A stretch of 64,000 nucleotides of DNA from an uncultured Bacteroidales bacterium (GCA_900316055.1 ONBK01000001.1:344015-408014); one strand, 5' to 3'. Positions 7,286 to 18,727 are shown, counted from the first letter of the stretch. Notes: generated from the sequence alone by a model not told the origin. Numbers and translations are program-made.

Positions 7286-9319
7286 GAGCATTCCTTTACG
7301 TTTCAATAGAGCCTTGGGGCTGGGGTCTTTGCCGCGGAAAGCGCGATAGAGTTCCATAGGCTCGACAGTGTTGCCGCTCTCAAGAAGGTGGCGGAACTTC
7401 TTAGCGAGCTCGGGGTTGAAGAGGTCGCCGCTCTCAGCGAAAGCCTCGAAGGCATCGGCATCGAGGATGGCGGTCCAGGTGTAGCTATAGTAGCCGGCAT
7501 CATAGCCCGTGGTGAAGACATGCTGGAAGTAGGGCGAATGGTAACGGCTAATAATCTCGGGGATGAGGCCGATCTTCTTCATGGCCTGTTCCTCGAACTG
7601 CACCGGGTCGATATGACGGGTCTCTTTCATCGTGTAATAATCCATATCCAGCAACGAAGCAGCCAACGTCTCAACGGTGGCGAATCCCTGACCATAGGTG
7701 GCGGCAGCCTCAATCTTCTTAATGAGGGCATCGGGGATGGGTTCACCGGTCTTGTAGTGCTTGGCGTACATCTTCATCACCTGCGGATGACGACACCAGT
7801 TCTCCATAATCTGAGAAGGCAGCTCGACGAAGTCACGCGGCACATTGGTGCCGGCCAACGAGGGATAGGTACACTTGGAAAGCAAGCCGTGGAGGGCGTG
7901 ACCGAACTCATGGAAGAGTGTTTCGCTCTCGTCGAAGTTGAGCAGCGATGGTTTGTCGGCCGTAGGCTTGGTGAAGTTGCACACCACCTGGATGATGGGG
8001 ATGATGTTCTCACCCTTCTGGTTGCGATACTGGCCGCGGAACTCGGTCATCCAAGCACCGCTGCGTTTGCTGGCGCGCGGGTGGAAGTCCATATAGAGGA
8101 TACCTATGGTCTGCTTGCCATCCTTTACCTCGAAGCAACGGGCCTCTTTGTCGTAGTTGGGCAGGTCGGTGCGCTCAGTAAATGTCAGTCCGTAGAGTTT
8201 GTTGGCCACCATGAAGGCACCTTCACGGACGCTATCGAGGCAGAAATAAGGACGCACCTCTGCATCGTCGATGGCATATTTCTCCACGCGGTATTTTTCG
8301 GCATAGTAGCGCCAATCCCAGGGCTGAAGTTTGGCACCGGGCACGTCTTTTTCGAGCATCTTCTGATAGATGTCGCGTTCCTGCTTGGCCACCTTGAGGG
8401 CTGGCCCCCAGACGTTATTGAGGCAATCATAGACAGCCGAGGGCGTCTTGGCAAGGCAATCGTCGAGTACATAGTCGGCATGTGTGGGGAAACCAAGGAT
8501 ATTGGCACGTTCGAGACGCAGGTTGACGATAGAGTCGATAATCTTGGTATTGTCGAACTCGCCCTCCTTGCACCTGTCGGCATAAGCATGCCACACCTCT
8601 TCGCGGAGCTTACGGTCGGCGCAGGTCTGCATGAAAGGTTCCCAGGTGGGAATATCAAGGGTTACCTTACCACCATTGGGCAGTTCTTTGCTGTAGGCAT
8701 TGGTAGCCTTCAGCACGTTCTGAGCAAAACGCATGGTGAGAGAGGCTATCTGCTCGTTGATTTGACGGAAGCGTTCTTGCTTCTCGGTAGGAACGTTGGC
8801 GCCACCGCGCACGAAGCCTTTGTAGGTCTCCTCCAAAAGGCGAGCCTGTTCGGGATTGAGATTAAGACTCTCGCGCTGCTCGTAGACAGCCTTGATACGA
8901 TCGAAGAGTTTAGCATTGAGAGCAATGTCGTCACCATGGGCGGCAAGCATCGGAGTTACCTTCTCTTCAATGGCCTCCATCTCATCGCTGTTCTCACACT
9001 CGCTGAGGTTGAAGAAAACGGAGCTAACCTCTTTTAGCAACTGCCCGCTGTACTCGTAAGCCAAGATGGTGTTCTCGAAAGTGGGAGCTTCTGTGCTGTT
9101 CACGATAGCATCGATTTCGGATTTCTGCTGACGGATGCCTTCTTCAAAAGCGGGCATGTAGTGTTCCGGCTTGATGCGCGAGAAGTCGGGAATGTTGTAG
9201 GGTGTGTTCCATTCGGCGAAGAACGGGTTCGCAGTGTCGTTCATGTTGTTTGACTGTTTGTTTTGGCAGCCAACGGCCAGCAAGGTGGCCGCGGCGGCGA
9301 GGAATAATGTGTGTTTCAT
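7283..9319 (-). CDS. dcp: M3 family peptidase lipoprotein (dipeptidyl carboxypeptidase/oligopeptidase A type)
   Basis: Zinc metallopeptidase of 678 residues. The N-terminal lipobox LLAVGC (C18) indicates a lipid-anchored envelope form. The HEFGH zinc motif sits near residue 470 in FHEFGHALHGLLS, and the typical M3 segments MDFHPRASKRSGAWM and YTWTAILDADAF flank it. It probably trims short peptides in the periplasm. The choice of dcp over prlC rests on general resemblance (GYYSYTW and PSPKALLKRKGM near the C-terminus). It ends in a heptad stop ladder. Confidence 0.9.
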   Translation of the reverse strand: MKHTLFLAAAATLLAVGCQNKQSNNMNDTANPFFAEWNTPYNIPDFSRIKPEHYMPAFEEGIRQQKSEIDAIVNSTEAPTFENTILAYEYSGQLLKEVSSVFFNLSECENSDEMEAIEEKVTPMLAAHGDDIALNAKLFDRIKAVYEQRESLNLNPEQARLLEETYKGFVRGGANVPTEKQERFRQINEQIASLTMRFAQNVLKATNAYSKELPNGGKVTLDIPTWEPFMQTCADRKLREEVWHAYADRCKEGEFDNTKIIDSIVNLRLERANILGFPTHADYVLDDCLAKTPSAVYDCLNNVWGPALKVAKQERDIYQKMLEKDVPGAKLQPWDWRYYAEKYRVEKYAIDDAEVRPYFCLDSVREGAFMVANKLYGLTFTERTDLPNYDKEARCFEVKDGKQTIGILYMDFHPRASKRSGAWMTEFRGQYRNQKGENIIPIIQVVCNFTKPTADKPSLLNFDESETLFHEFGHALHGLLSKCTYPSLAGTNVPRDFVELPSQIMENWCRHPQVMKMYAKHYKTGEPIPDALIKKIEAAATYGQGFATVETLAASLLDMDYYTMKETRHIDPVQFEEQAMKKIGLIPEIISRYHSPYFQHVFTTGYDAGYYSYTWTAILDADAFEAFAESGDLFNPELAKKFRHLLESGNTVEPMELYRAFRGKDPSPKALLKRKGML

Positions 9320-9335
9320 AATATAATATTTGTTT

Positions 9336-10763
9336 TTATTCTTTCTTTTCCATCAGGACTTTAAAGATATTCTCAAGGATAGAGGCATTGAGTTTCTTGG
9401 CGAGGAACTTATGGTCTTTGTTGTCAACAAGGTATATCTGTGGTGTTGTCTGTATATCATAGACCTGACGCCAATCCACATTGGCCTCGCCTCCGTTAAG
9501 GTTAATCCAATGGGGATGCGTCATGTGGTGGTCGGCGAGGAATTTCTTCCATTTCGCGATAGTACCGTCGTCAGGTTCGGTAAGAATAGCAAAGGCACTG
9601 ACCTCCAGAGAGTCGGCATAACGTTCATAGACATTATACACAGCGGGTATGATATCTCGGCAGTGACCACAGGTGGGACTCCAGAAGAGAAGTAGCGTGT
9701 AACGACCCGGCATGTGATAAAGCGAGGCGGCTCGCCGTAGGGTATCGAAGAGGATGAGTTCAGGAGCTTCCTTGCCAACAAGGAGGCGTTCCCATCGGGT
9801 GGCCTGCTCGACCTGTTCGTCGATGAGTGAGGGTTCCACCCCAGTAACCTTTCCTGCGGCAAAATAACGGAGAACAAGATGGACATAGACTTCGTCGTAG
9901 ACCATGATGCGACTTGTAAGATAATGCTGCGTGAGATTGAGAATCAGCCAACGGTAGACCTCATGGGCGGGTTCGGCGCGGTCGATGAGGGTGTCGAGGA
10001 GCGGGCATATCATTTCTGGTGGCATGCCATTCATGCGTTTGTTGATATACTCCATCACACGGTCGTAAAATATTGTCTTGGGAGTCCGGATAATAAAATC
10101 ATCGTCGAGCGGCATGTTGTCAAAGAAGTGAGCCATCAGCCAATCATAGCGTTCGCGATTCTCCAATGGGGTTCCATCGGGATGCTCCTTGGGAACATCG
10201 GGATCTTTTGTAGCAAGCATCATACGCGAAAGCATGCAGTCAGGATTCTTATCAATAAAACTCATGCGAAGACTGTCGAGCACATGAATGTAGCGCGGGA
10301 GGTACTCGCTACGGAAAGTAGCGGAATCAACGTTGTGGCTGGCTTCATCCATCTCTTGATAGTAAACTTCTTCTGCACGTTTGAAGTTAAAGAAGAGTTC
10401 ATTCTCGCGCGAGTCCTTGACAGTCATGCGAAGCATCCAATTCTCGTTGTCGGTGTGCAGGGTAAAACGTGGGGGCTCGTGGTAAACAACGAACTCGACA
10501 AAGCGGTCGTGATTATTGGTGAAATAGTAGAGTCCGGGAGAGAGCTCTTTATCGCCCTCGAAGACAAACTTGCCCTTGCCGTTATTGACGGCGGAGTCGC
10601 AGAAATAACGGTTTTGGGCATGGTAATAACCCATATATATCAACGAGTCACTGTTGCCGTCAACACGGAAAGTAATCTTGTAGCCTTTTTTCGCACCGAA
10701 AGCAAGCATCGGAACAGTGAGAAGCAGTATGAACAGTAGATTCTTTTTCATTTTCTTTATCAT
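9336..10763 (-). CDS. Thioredoxin-fold lipid/envelope protein (DUF4369/DUF5106-TlpA type)
   Basis: A protein of 475 residues with a signal peptide (MKKNLLFILLLTVPMLAFGA). The N-terminal beta domain (about 25-130: YKITFRVDGNSDSLIYMGYY) resembles DUF4369, followed by a helical middle part. The C-terminal thioredoxin domain has WSPTCGHC (about 362-369) and a cis-Pro region TTPQIYLVD. It is predicted to be a periplasmic thiol-disulfide protein. Start choice: ATG 10763 or ATG 10751; the second begins directly with the signal peptide. It sits 16 bp upstream of the M3 peptidase, probably in one transcript. Confidence 0.8.
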   Translation of the reverse strand: MIKKMKKNLLFILLLTVPMLAFGAKKGYKITFRVDGNSDSLIYMGYYHAQNRYFCDSAVNNGKGKFVFEGDKELSPGLYYFTNNHDRFVEFVVYHEPPRFTLHTDNENWMLRMTVKDSRENELFFNFKRAEEVYYQEMDEASHNVDSATFRSEYLPRYIHVLDSLRMSFIDKNPDCMLSRMMLATKDPDVPKEHPDGTPLENRERYDWLMAHFFDNMPLDDDFIIRTPKTIFYDRVMEYINKRMNGMPPEMICPLLDTLIDRAEPAHEVYRWLILNLTQHYLTSRIMVYDEVYVHLVLRYFAAGKVTGVEPSLIDEQVEQATRWERLLVGKEAPELILFDTLRRAASLYHMPGRYTLLLFWSPTCGHCRDIIPAVYNVYERYADSLEVSAFAILTEPDDGTIAKWKKFLADHHMTHPHWINLNGGEANVDWRQVYDIQTTPQIYLVDNKDHKFLAKKLNASILENIFKVLMEKKE

Positions 10764-10827
10764 TTATCATTACAACCTATAATAATGACGGCAGGGTTCT
10801 GTTTTTTGGTCATATTTTTAACATTTT

Positions 10828-12133
<1,306 letters not shown>

Positions 12134-12147
<14 letters not shown>

Positions 12148-12664
12148 CGGCAGAGTTGTCGTCTTTTGATTCTTTATTCTCCGAAATATACTTGTCGCCA
12201 AAGAGCTGCTTCATCTCCTCGTCGGCGAGACCCAGCTCCACCTTGATGCGGTAGATGTTGGGATAAGCCAAGAAGAGCGTAAGGGTAGCCACAAGGGCCA
12301 GCATCAGCAGCACATTGTTGTTGGAGAGCACCATGAAGAGGCAGATGATGACCACAACGGCGAACATAGTGAGGTAGAGCGAGCGAATATGAGATACATA
12401 GCCGACAATCTTCTCCTCGACACTCTCGGCCTGTCGCAGACGAGGAATCTGCTTGCGAATGGTCAACAGCGCCATACTCACTGCCAGCACCGCCAGCACG
12501 CTGCCGGCGATGAGCATCCAACGACTCGTATGGTCGGTCTGCGTGAAACGCATAGGACTGGCATAGAGAAAGAACGAGGCGAGGATAACCATCGCCACAG
12601 AACCCCAGAGACCCGTCTGTGAATAACGGCGAATTTTCTTGATTTCGTTTTCTAAATTTTTCAT
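12134..12664 (-). CDS. Four-TM membrane protein of unknown function
   Basis: A protein of 176 residues from ATG 12664. That ATG overlaps the uvrA stop in an ATGA, so translation is probably coupled; the longer frame from 12703 is less likely. Four hydrophobic segments: GLWGSVAMVILASFFLYA, WMLIAGSVLAVLAVSMALL, LYLTMFAVVVIICLFMVL and VLLMLALVATLTLFLAYP. The C-terminal tail is acidic (KESKDDNSADEAE). No family was recognised. Placed between uvrA and mnmE, it overlaps the mnmE start by 14 bp. Confidence 0.75.
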
Positions 12665-15444
12665 TTTAATTTTAGATATTTTGCAGTATAAGATTCTTTG
12701 CAATCGAGGAGGTTCTCCGGAGTGCCAGCAAAAACCACGCGGCCACCTTCGTCACCACCCTCAGGACCCATATCGATGACCCAGTCAGCCACCTTGATGA
12801 TGTCGTGATGGTGCTCGATAACCACGATAGAGTGGCCTCGCTCAATGAGTCGGTCGAACGCTGCGAGGAGCTTCTGGATATCGTGGAAGTGGAGTCCTGT
12901 GGAGGGTTCGTCAAAGATAAAGAGCATCGGCTGCTCAGCCTCTCCTTTGACGAGGTAGGAAGCCAACTTGATACGCTGGCATTCTCCACCCGAGAGCGAG
13001 CTGGAGGACTGACCCAGCATCAGGTAGCCGAGTCCCACATCCTGCAAGGGTTTCAACCGTGTGTAGATGGATTGTGTGTCGTCATCATCGAAGAACTCGA
13101 GGGCCTGATCGACAGTCATTTCGAGAATTTGACTGATATTCTTTCCTTTATAAAGCACCTCGAGAGCCTCGTCCTTGTAGCGGGAGCCATGACATTCGTC
13201 GCAAATCAGATGCACGTCGCTCATAAACTGCATGCTCACGGTGACTTGGCCTTCACCCTGACAGTTCTCGCAGCGACCTCCTTCGACGTTGAACGAGAAG
13301 AATCCTGCCTTGTAGCCACGGGTTTTTGACAACGGCTGCTTGGCATAGAGTGCACGCACCTCGTCGAAGACCTTCATATAGGTAGCGGGATTGCTGCGCG
13401 AGGAGCGGCCGATGGGATTTTGGTCGACCATCTCGACAGCCGAAATTCGCGGCACATCGCCATCCATCGCCACACAGCTGCCCACATAGTCGGAAGCTCC
13501 TTCAAAGCGATGCTGAAGAACATCGTAGAGCACCCGTCGGATAAGACTCGTCTTGCCACTGCCGCTCACGCCGGTAACCACCGTCATCACCCCCAGAGGA
13601 ATATCGACATCGATATGCTTGAGGTTGTTGCAGTAGGCTCCGTGGATAGAAATACGATCGCGCCAACGGCGACGGGTAGTGGGAACAGAGATATTCTTGC
13701 GTCCCAACAGATAGTCGGCGGTCAACGACCGCTTGGCTTTCTTCAGGTCAGAAGGCTTGCCTGCAAACACCACCTCGCCCCCAAGACGACCTGCCCCAGG
13801 GCCGATGTCGATAAGGTAGTCGGCAGCACGGATGATATCCTCGTCGTGTTCCACCACAATAACGGTATTCCCGAGGTCGCGCAAACGCTTCAGGACACCA
13901 ATTAACTGACCGGTGTCACGCGAATGGAGACCTATGGAAGGCTCGTCGAGTATATACATCGAGCCCACCAACGAACTGCCTAACGAAGTAGCCAGATTGA
14001 TACGCTGGCTTTCGCCACCACTGAGGCTGTTGCTCAAGCGGCTGAGGGTGAGGTAACCTAATCCCACGTCGACGAGGTAACCCAGACGATTCTTGATTTC
14101 TGCAAGAAGACGTTCAGTGACGGCACACTCGTGGGGCGTCAGTCGACTCTCGATATCACGAAACCATTCCACCAACTTCGACACCGACATCTCCGTGAGT
14201 TCGCTGATGCTGCAACCGTCAATTTTCACATAATTGGCATCCTTACGGAGCCTGTATCCCTGACATTCGGGACATACCGTGCGACCACGATAGCGCGCCA
14301 GCATCACTCGGTATTGTATCTTATAACTCTGACTCTCCACCCAGCGGAAGAAGCCGTCGATACCCTCCCACGTGCCGTCACCATGCCAGAGGAGGTCTTT
14401 CTGCTCTGGAGTGAGTTCGTAGTAGGGTTTATGTATCGGGAAGTCAATCACCGCAGCGTGGCGGATGAACTCGCGCTTTACATCCTGCATCTTGTCGCCG
14501 TTCCAGCATACGATGGCATTCTCGTAGATGCTGCGGCTTTTGTTCGGCACCACCATATTCTCATCGATGCCGATAACGCTGCCATATCCCTGACAAGTGG
14601 GGCAGGCGCCATAAGGGTTGTTAAAGGAAAAGAAGTTGGGATTGGGCTTCTCAAAAGTGATGCCGTCGGCCTCAAAGCGGTTGGAGAAATCTGCCGTCGA
14701 GCCGTCAACCACAACAATGCGACACTGTCCGCGTCCTTCGAAGAAGGCGGCCTGCACACTCTCAGCGATGCGGGCTCGCTGCTCGTCGTCATCGGGACGA
14801 ACCTCCAGTCGGTCGACAACAAGGTAAACCGCGCCATCAAGCGTTCCCCCATTCAAGCAATCCTCTATGCGAACCACCGTTCCTTTCACCATCACACGCT
14901 GATAGCCCTCCTGATGCAGAATCTCCAATTGCAACCGCAGCGGACGCTCCTTGCTGTCCTCCAACAGCGCCAGGATCATCACCTTCACACTTTCCCTTTC
15001 ACCTTTCACCTTTGACCTTTCACCTAAGATAAAGTCCACTACTTCGCTCACCGAATGTCTCTTCACTTCTACCCCACTCACGGGCGAGAAGGTGCGGCCA
15101 ATGCGGGCGAACATCAACTTCAGATACTCATAAATCTCGGTGCTGGTGCCTACGGTGGAGCGGGGATTGGAGGTGTTGACCTTCTGCTCGATGGCGACTG
15201 CCGGTGAGAGTCCGTGGATATAATCCACCTCAGGCTTGGTCATACGCCCCAGGAACTGGCGGGCATAAGAGCTCATGCTCTCCACATAGCGGCGCTGTCC
15301 TTCGGCAAACAAGGTGTCGAACGCCAGCGACGACTTGCCGCTGCCGCTCAAGCCGGTCACAACCACCAACTTGCCCTGTGGAATTTCCACATCGACATTT
15401 TTCAGGTTGTTCGCCCTTGCCCCTTTTATGAAAATCTTATCCAA
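12661..15444 (-). CDS. uvrA: Excinuclease ABC subunit A
   Basis: DNA damage recognition ATPase, 927 residues. Two ABC ATPases with Walker A GLSGSGKS and GVSGSGKT, signatures [12 protein letters not shown] and [12 protein letters not shown], and zinc clusters including CPTCQGYG and CENCQGEGQ with a later CDECHG. The start is TTG at 15444 ([16 protein letters not shown]); the preceding in-frame codons are AGG GTT after a TAA, so no ATG is possible nearby. A heptad tract encodes the surface loop [15 protein letters not shown] (about residues 140-154). It may work with Mfd, encoded at 18.7 kb. Confidence 0.96.
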   Translation of the reverse strand: MDKIFIKGARANNLKNVDVEIPQGKLVVVTGLSGSGKSSLAFDTLFAEGQRRYVESMSSYARQFLGRMTKPEVDYIHGLSPAVAIEQKVNTSNPRSTVGTSTEIYEYLKLMFARIGRTFSPVSGVEVKRHSVSEVVDFILGERSKVKGERESVKVMILALLEDSKERPLRLQLEILHQEGYQRVMVKGTVVRIEDCLNGGTLDGAVYLVVDRLEVRPDDDEQRARIAESVQAAFFEGRGQCRIVVVDGSTADFSNRFEADGITFEKPNPNFFSFNNPYGACPTCQGYGSVIGIDENMVVPNKSRSIYENAIVCWNGDKMQDVKREFIRHAAVIDFPIHKPYYELTPEQKDLLWHGDGTWEGIDGFFRWVESQSYKIQYRVMLARYRGRTVCPECQGYRLRKDANYVKIDGCSISELTEMSVSKLVEWFRDIESRLTPHECAVTERLLAEIKNRLGYLVDVGLGYLTLSRLSNSLSGGESQRINLATSLGSSLVGSMYILDEPSIGLHSRDTGQLIGVLKRLRDLGNTVIVVEHDEDIIRAADYLIDIGPGAGRLGGEVVFAGKPSDLKKAKRSLTADYLLGRKNISVPTTRRRWRDRISIHGAYCNNLKHIDVDIPLGVMTVVTGVSGSGKTSLIRRVLYDVLQHRFEGASDYVGSCVAMDGDVPRISAVEMVDQNPIGRSSRSNPATYMKVFDEVRALYAKQPLSKTRGYKAGFFSFNVEGGRCENCQGEGQVTVSMQFMSDVHLICDECHGSRYKDEALEVLYKGKNISQILEMTVDQALEFFDDDDTQSIYTRLKPLQDVGLGYLMLGQSSSSLSGGECQRIKLASYLVKGEAEQPMLFIFDEPSTGLHFHDIQKLLAAFDRLIERGHSIVVIEHHHDIIKVADWVIDMGPEGGDEGGRVVFAGTPENLLDCKESYTAKYLKLK
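14983..15024 (-). repeat. Heptad tract in uvrA (sense-strand stops, phase-edited)
   Basis: Six units based on GGTGAAA on the uvrA sense strand. Units 1, 3 and 4 are exact. Units 2 and 5, the ones whose TGA would be in frame, read GGTCAAA and GGGAAAG. Confidence 0.9.
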
Positions 15445-15451
15445 AACCCTT

Positions 15452-15495
15452 TAATCGCTAATCTTTAACCATTAATTTTTAAACGTTAAACGTTA
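15452..15495 (-). repeat. Seven-unit stop ladder between the 15493 gene and uvrA
   Basis: On the minus strand TAA or TAG occurs at 15495, 15488, 15481, 15474, 15467, 15460 and 15453, exactly 7 apart. The first is the stop of the upstream gene; the last lies 9 bases before the uvrA TTG start. Confidence 0.95.
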
Positions 15496-16986
15496 CTTCA
15501 TCACCGCCATCCGGCATTTGTTTCCGCGGAACGAAAGCAGCACCCAGCTGCCGTCCATTCGCTGACCGAAGCTGGCCAGCGTATGTTTCGTCGCTTTCTC
15601 GAGGATAGACTTTGTCACATCGCCCTCGGCACCAATCTCGTAGAGCACCAGGTTCGACTTGTCGCCCACCTCATACTCGTCAGCCTCCTCGGTGATGATA
15701 TACTCCGCAGGTTCATCACAGTCCTCGTTTTTCATCACATAGGCCTTGTCATCCACAGCGAACATCTTGAGGTCTATCAAATCGTCGGTCATCTCGTTCT
15801 TGTCGTTGCGCCTCAGGTTACGCACCCACTTCACTGTGCCTATCGTATCAAAAGCCACCAGATGGATACCCTGACCATAGTACGAGTTGGTCACAGTACC
15901 ATTGGCGTTCACATAGCGGAGGTGGTGACGGTGTCCCACAGCCGCCACAGCGCCATAAGGCATGCGGATACTGCCCAACGGCGCAATCATAGGCATATCC
16001 TGATCGCGCTGCACCTTCTTGGTGTTCTTGTTCAACAGGATATTCTTGTCTTCGTTCTGGAAGAAGCGCATCTTGAAGCTCGCCATCGCCCCTGAATCGA
16101 CATCCATCACCATCGTCACCACTCCACTCGTCAGGTTCTCGTCGGGATCGGCCGTTGTCATCGTCACCAAACCCATGCATAGCAACTTCTTCCCTATCAC
16201 ATTGGCAATCCGCAGGTCGTGCACGGGATCGCACTGCACATCCAAACGGTAGCTGTTGGCAGAAGATTGATTCATCACGTTCGACAGGAAACGCTCGCCG
16301 TTGCTCGTGCGCTCCGTACCCAAAGTATACACCGTTCCCTCGTCGTCCACATAGATGTCCTCCATGACTCCCACGCCATAGTCTTTGGCCCACACCACGT
16401 TGAGATTCTCGTCGAACACCTTCGTCACCGAGATATAATCCTTGCGCTCCGTATACTGCACAATGGTCAGCACGGCGAGGTACCTCCCATTGGGCGACAC
16501 CGCGCTCCACACTCTGCTGCGGTCCTTACGTCCATAGGTGTAGCTGTCCACAGTATCCATCCCCTCCATCAGACGCAACGTATCTGTCGACAGACGGGCG
16601 CGCAAAAGGGTCGTCCTGCCCTTCGCACTACTGTCCACCAGCATCACTGAAGCTTTGTGGATGCCGCTGGCGTTCTGCTGGCAACCCAAGGCTCCCAGCA
16701 CCTTGCAATTCTGGGTCTCGGGCAGATCTGCACATTCCATCGGAACCAACACATCGCCGAACTTCACCACATGCCAGTCGCGTTTGTTCGCGAGGCCCTT
16801 CACGCCGTCGGCGCTTCGCGTCAACCAGATATCCAGCCCTTCGAGCGAACCCAGGTAGTGGGCATTTATCATCATGTCGGCCTCCACTTTCTTGCTCTCC
16901 TCACCGACCAATGTCAGTCCTTCTTTCTGCCCCCAGACGCTACCCAGCGCCATCATGGCAGCAACCGTCAGTAATAATTTCTTCAT
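15493..16986 (-). CDS. Secreted protein of unknown function, beta-propeller-like
   Basis: A protein of 497 residues with a signal peptide (MKKLLLTVAAMMALGSVWG). The remainder is rich in repeated beta segments of the form (V/I)-x-D-x-(N/D)-G-(T/E/N)-V with NLNVVWAKDYG, YVDDEGTVYTLG and FDTIGTVKWVRNL, which suggests a propeller of repeated four-stranded sheets. No catalytic motif was recognised and no T9SS C-terminal domain is present. It lies between porX and uvrA in the same orientation, and its stop codon is the first unit of a seven-heptad ladder. Confidence 0.65.
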   Translation of the reverse strand: MKKLLLTVAAMMALGSVWGQKEGLTLVGEESKKVEADMMINAHYLGSLEGLDIWLTRSADGVKGLANKRDWHVVKFGDVLVPMECADLPETQNCKVLGALGCQQNASGIHKASVMLVDSSAKGRTTLLRARLSTDTLRLMEGMDTVDSYTYGRKDRSRVWSAVSPNGRYLAVLTIVQYTERKDYISVTKVFDENLNVVWAKDYGVGVMEDIYVDDEGTVYTLGTERTSNGERFLSNVMNQSSANSYRLDVQCDPVHDLRIANVIGKKLLCMGLVTMTTADPDENLTSGVVTMVMDVDSGAMASFKMRFFQNEDKNILLNKNTKKVQRDQDMPMIAPLGSIRMPYGAVAAVGHRHHLRYVNANGTVTNSYYGQGIHLVAFDTIGTVKWVRNLRRNDKNEMTDDLIDLKMFAVDDKAYVMKNEDCDEPAEYIITEEADEYEVGDKSNLVLYEIGAEGDVTKSILEKATKHTLASFGQRMDGSWVLLSFRGNKCRMAVMK

Positions 16987-17009
16987 AATCTTTATCTATT
17001 CAATAAATC

Positions 17010-17055
17010 TCTAATCTTTAAACTTTAACCGTTAGACGTTAACCATTACCCTTTA
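17010..17055 (-). repeat. Seven-unit stop ladder at the porX stop
   Basis: TAA/TAG at 17055 (the porX stop), 17048, 17041, 17034, 17027, 17020 and 17013 on the minus strand, exactly 7 apart. The four bases between them vary. Confidence 0.95.
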
Positions 17056-18600
17056 TCTCCTCCCCAATTTCACAAACGGCACCAGCACCTCTTCCATCGA
17101 CACGCCTCCGTGCTGGAAGGTGCCGTTGTAGTAACGCACATACTCGTTGTAGTTGTTCGGGTAGGCGAAGAAGTCGCTGTCCATGCAGAAGATATAGGGA
17201 CTCGTCACATGGCGGCGCGGCAGGAATATCTTCGCCGGATCCTTCACCTCGAAGACCTCCTTGGGGTTATAGTCGAGCAGACGGCCCTGCTTGTAGCGCA
17301 GGTTCACGCTGATGCCCTTGTCGCCCTTCACCTTAACGGGATGGTCGATACGCACGCTTCCGTGGTCGGTGGTGATGATAACATTCACATCCTTGTCGCT
17401 CACCGCCTTCAGGATTTCCAACAGCGGAGAATGCTCCATCCACGACAGCGTGAGGCTGCGGTAGGCCTTCTCGTCCACCGCCAGCTCGCGCACGATGTCG
17501 CTGTCTGTACGGGCATGCGAGAGCATATCGATGAAGTTGTAGATAATCACATTCAGCCTGTTCCGCAGCAACTCAGGCACGCGCTCTACCAGCTTGTGGC
17601 CATACTGTGCGTTGAGCACCTTGTTGTACGAATGCCTGATATTCAATCCATGGCGGCGCAGGTTCTCCTCCAGCAGCTCGTCTTCGTACTGGTTTTTCCA
17701 GCCCTCCTCGTCTTCGTTCACCCAGTACTGCGGGTATTTTCGTTCAATCTCGCTCGGCATCAATCCGGCAAACATCGCGTTGCGGGCAAACTGCGTCGTC
17801 GTCGGTACGATGGTGTAGTAGAGGTCGTCGCGCTCCGTGCGCAGGTACTGCTCCACCAACGGCTGGATGAACTTCCACTGGTCGTAGCGGAAGTTGTCTA
17901 TCACGATGAGGAACGTCGGTTTGTCCTCCTTCAGCAGCGGGAACATCCTCTCATTGAGCACCGTGGGCGACAGCAGCGGCTTCTCGGTGCTGCCACTCAG
18001 CCAGTCGACATAGTTGCGCTCGTAGAAACGGCAGAACTGCTGGTTGGCCTCCTTCTTCTGCGAAAGGAAGATATCGTGGATATTCTCGTCCTCGGTCTTC
18101 GAGAGCTCCAGTTCCCAGTACACCAGGCGTTTGTACACCTCCATCCACTCGTTGGCATCCATCAATCCCTGCAGCTGCATGCCTATCTCGCGGAACTGCT
18201 GCTGGTAGTTCATTGTTGAGTGCTCGCTCTGCAGACGCTTCAACTCCGTGTGCTTCTTCACCGTGAGCCATATCTGGTTCGGATTCACGGGCTTGATGAG
18301 ATAGTCGCTGATTTTTCCACCCAGAGCATCCTCCATCACTCCCTCCTCTTCGCTCTTGGTAATCATCACCACCGGCAGTTGCGGCCAACGCTCCTTGATG
18401 CGACCCAGCGTGTCGATGCCGCTGAGGCCAGGCATCTGCTCGTCTAAAAACACAATGTCCGGTTGCTGCTCTTCCAGCACATCCAGCGCGTCGCGTCCCG
18501 ACTGTACCGGCAGCACCTCGCAGCCCTTCTCTTCAAGAAACAGAATATGAGGCTTCAACAGTTCAATCTCATCATCAGCCCAAAGAATCGATGTCTTCAT
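17053..18600 (-). CDS. porX: PorX-type response regulator with PglZ domain
   Basis: A protein of 515 residues. The N-terminal receiver domain (about 1-120) has the acidic pair D9/D10, phosphoacceptor D53 in IVFLDEQMPG, and K102 in YLIKPVN. A helical linker follows. The C-terminal PglZ alkaline-phosphatase-like domain has FLIVIDNFRYDQW, VPTTTQFARNAMFAG and VIITTDHGSVRIDHP with metal-ligand-type Asp, Thr and His. PorX regulates the type IX secretion system and the domain is a nucleotide phosphodiesterase in characterised members. No PorY kinase is adjacent. It fits the T9SS cargo genes at 24-30 and 57-59 kb. Confidence 0.93.
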   Translation of the reverse strand: MKTSILWADDEIELLKPHILFLEEKGCEVLPVQSGRDALDVLEEQQPDIVFLDEQMPGLSGIDTLGRIKERWPQLPVVMITKSEEEGVMEDALGGKISDYLIKPVNPNQIWLTVKKHTELKRLQSEHSTMNYQQQFREIGMQLQGLMDANEWMEVYKRLVYWELELSKTEDENIHDIFLSQKKEANQQFCRFYERNYVDWLSGSTEKPLLSPTVLNERMFPLLKEDKPTFLIVIDNFRYDQWKFIQPLVEQYLRTERDDLYYTIVPTTTQFARNAMFAGLMPSEIERKYPQYWVNEDEEGWKNQYEDELLEENLRRHGLNIRHSYNKVLNAQYGHKLVERVPELLRNRLNVIIYNFIDMLSHARTDSDIVRELAVDEKAYRSLTLSWMEHSPLLEILKAVSDKDVNVIITTDHGSVRIDHPVKVKGDKGISVNLRYKQGRLLDYNPKEVFEVKDPAKIFLPRRHVTSPYIFCMDSDFFAYPNNYNEYVRYYNGTFQHGGVSMEEVLVPFVKLGRR

Positions 18601-18609
18601 GTAATTTCA

Positions 18610-18637
18610 ACTATTATCTATTATCTCTTATCTATTA
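18610..18637 (-). repeat. Heptad tract in the porX 5' leader
   Basis: Four units of the type TAATAGA/TAAGAGA on the minus strand, ending about 10 bases before the porX ATG. This tract precedes a start rather than following a stop. Confidence 0.85.
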
Positions 18638-18673
18638 ATTTTTCTATAACGCGTGTACGCAAGAAATATTATA

Positions 18674-18701
18674 TTGAGTCAACTTATTTTTCGTATATTT
18701 G
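18674..18701 (+). promoter_or_regulatory. mfd promoter (TTG ... TATATTTG)
   Basis: -33 TTG at 18674-18676 and -7 TATATTTG at 18694-18701 (17-base gap), 27 bases before the mfd ATG. Confidence 0.7.
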
Positions 18702-18727
18702 CAACGTCGTTCCAATGCCAACTTTCT

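Noticed and set aside
7388-9037. Long open frame antisense to the M3 peptidase gene
   Set aside because: It mirrors a well-supported conserved gene and has no promoter, signal or known motif; it arises from codon bias in GC-rich DNA.
18653-18727. Longer N-terminus for Mfd
   Set aside because: It would be encoded upstream of, and across, the promoter box at 18694-18701; homologs begin near the ATG at 18728.
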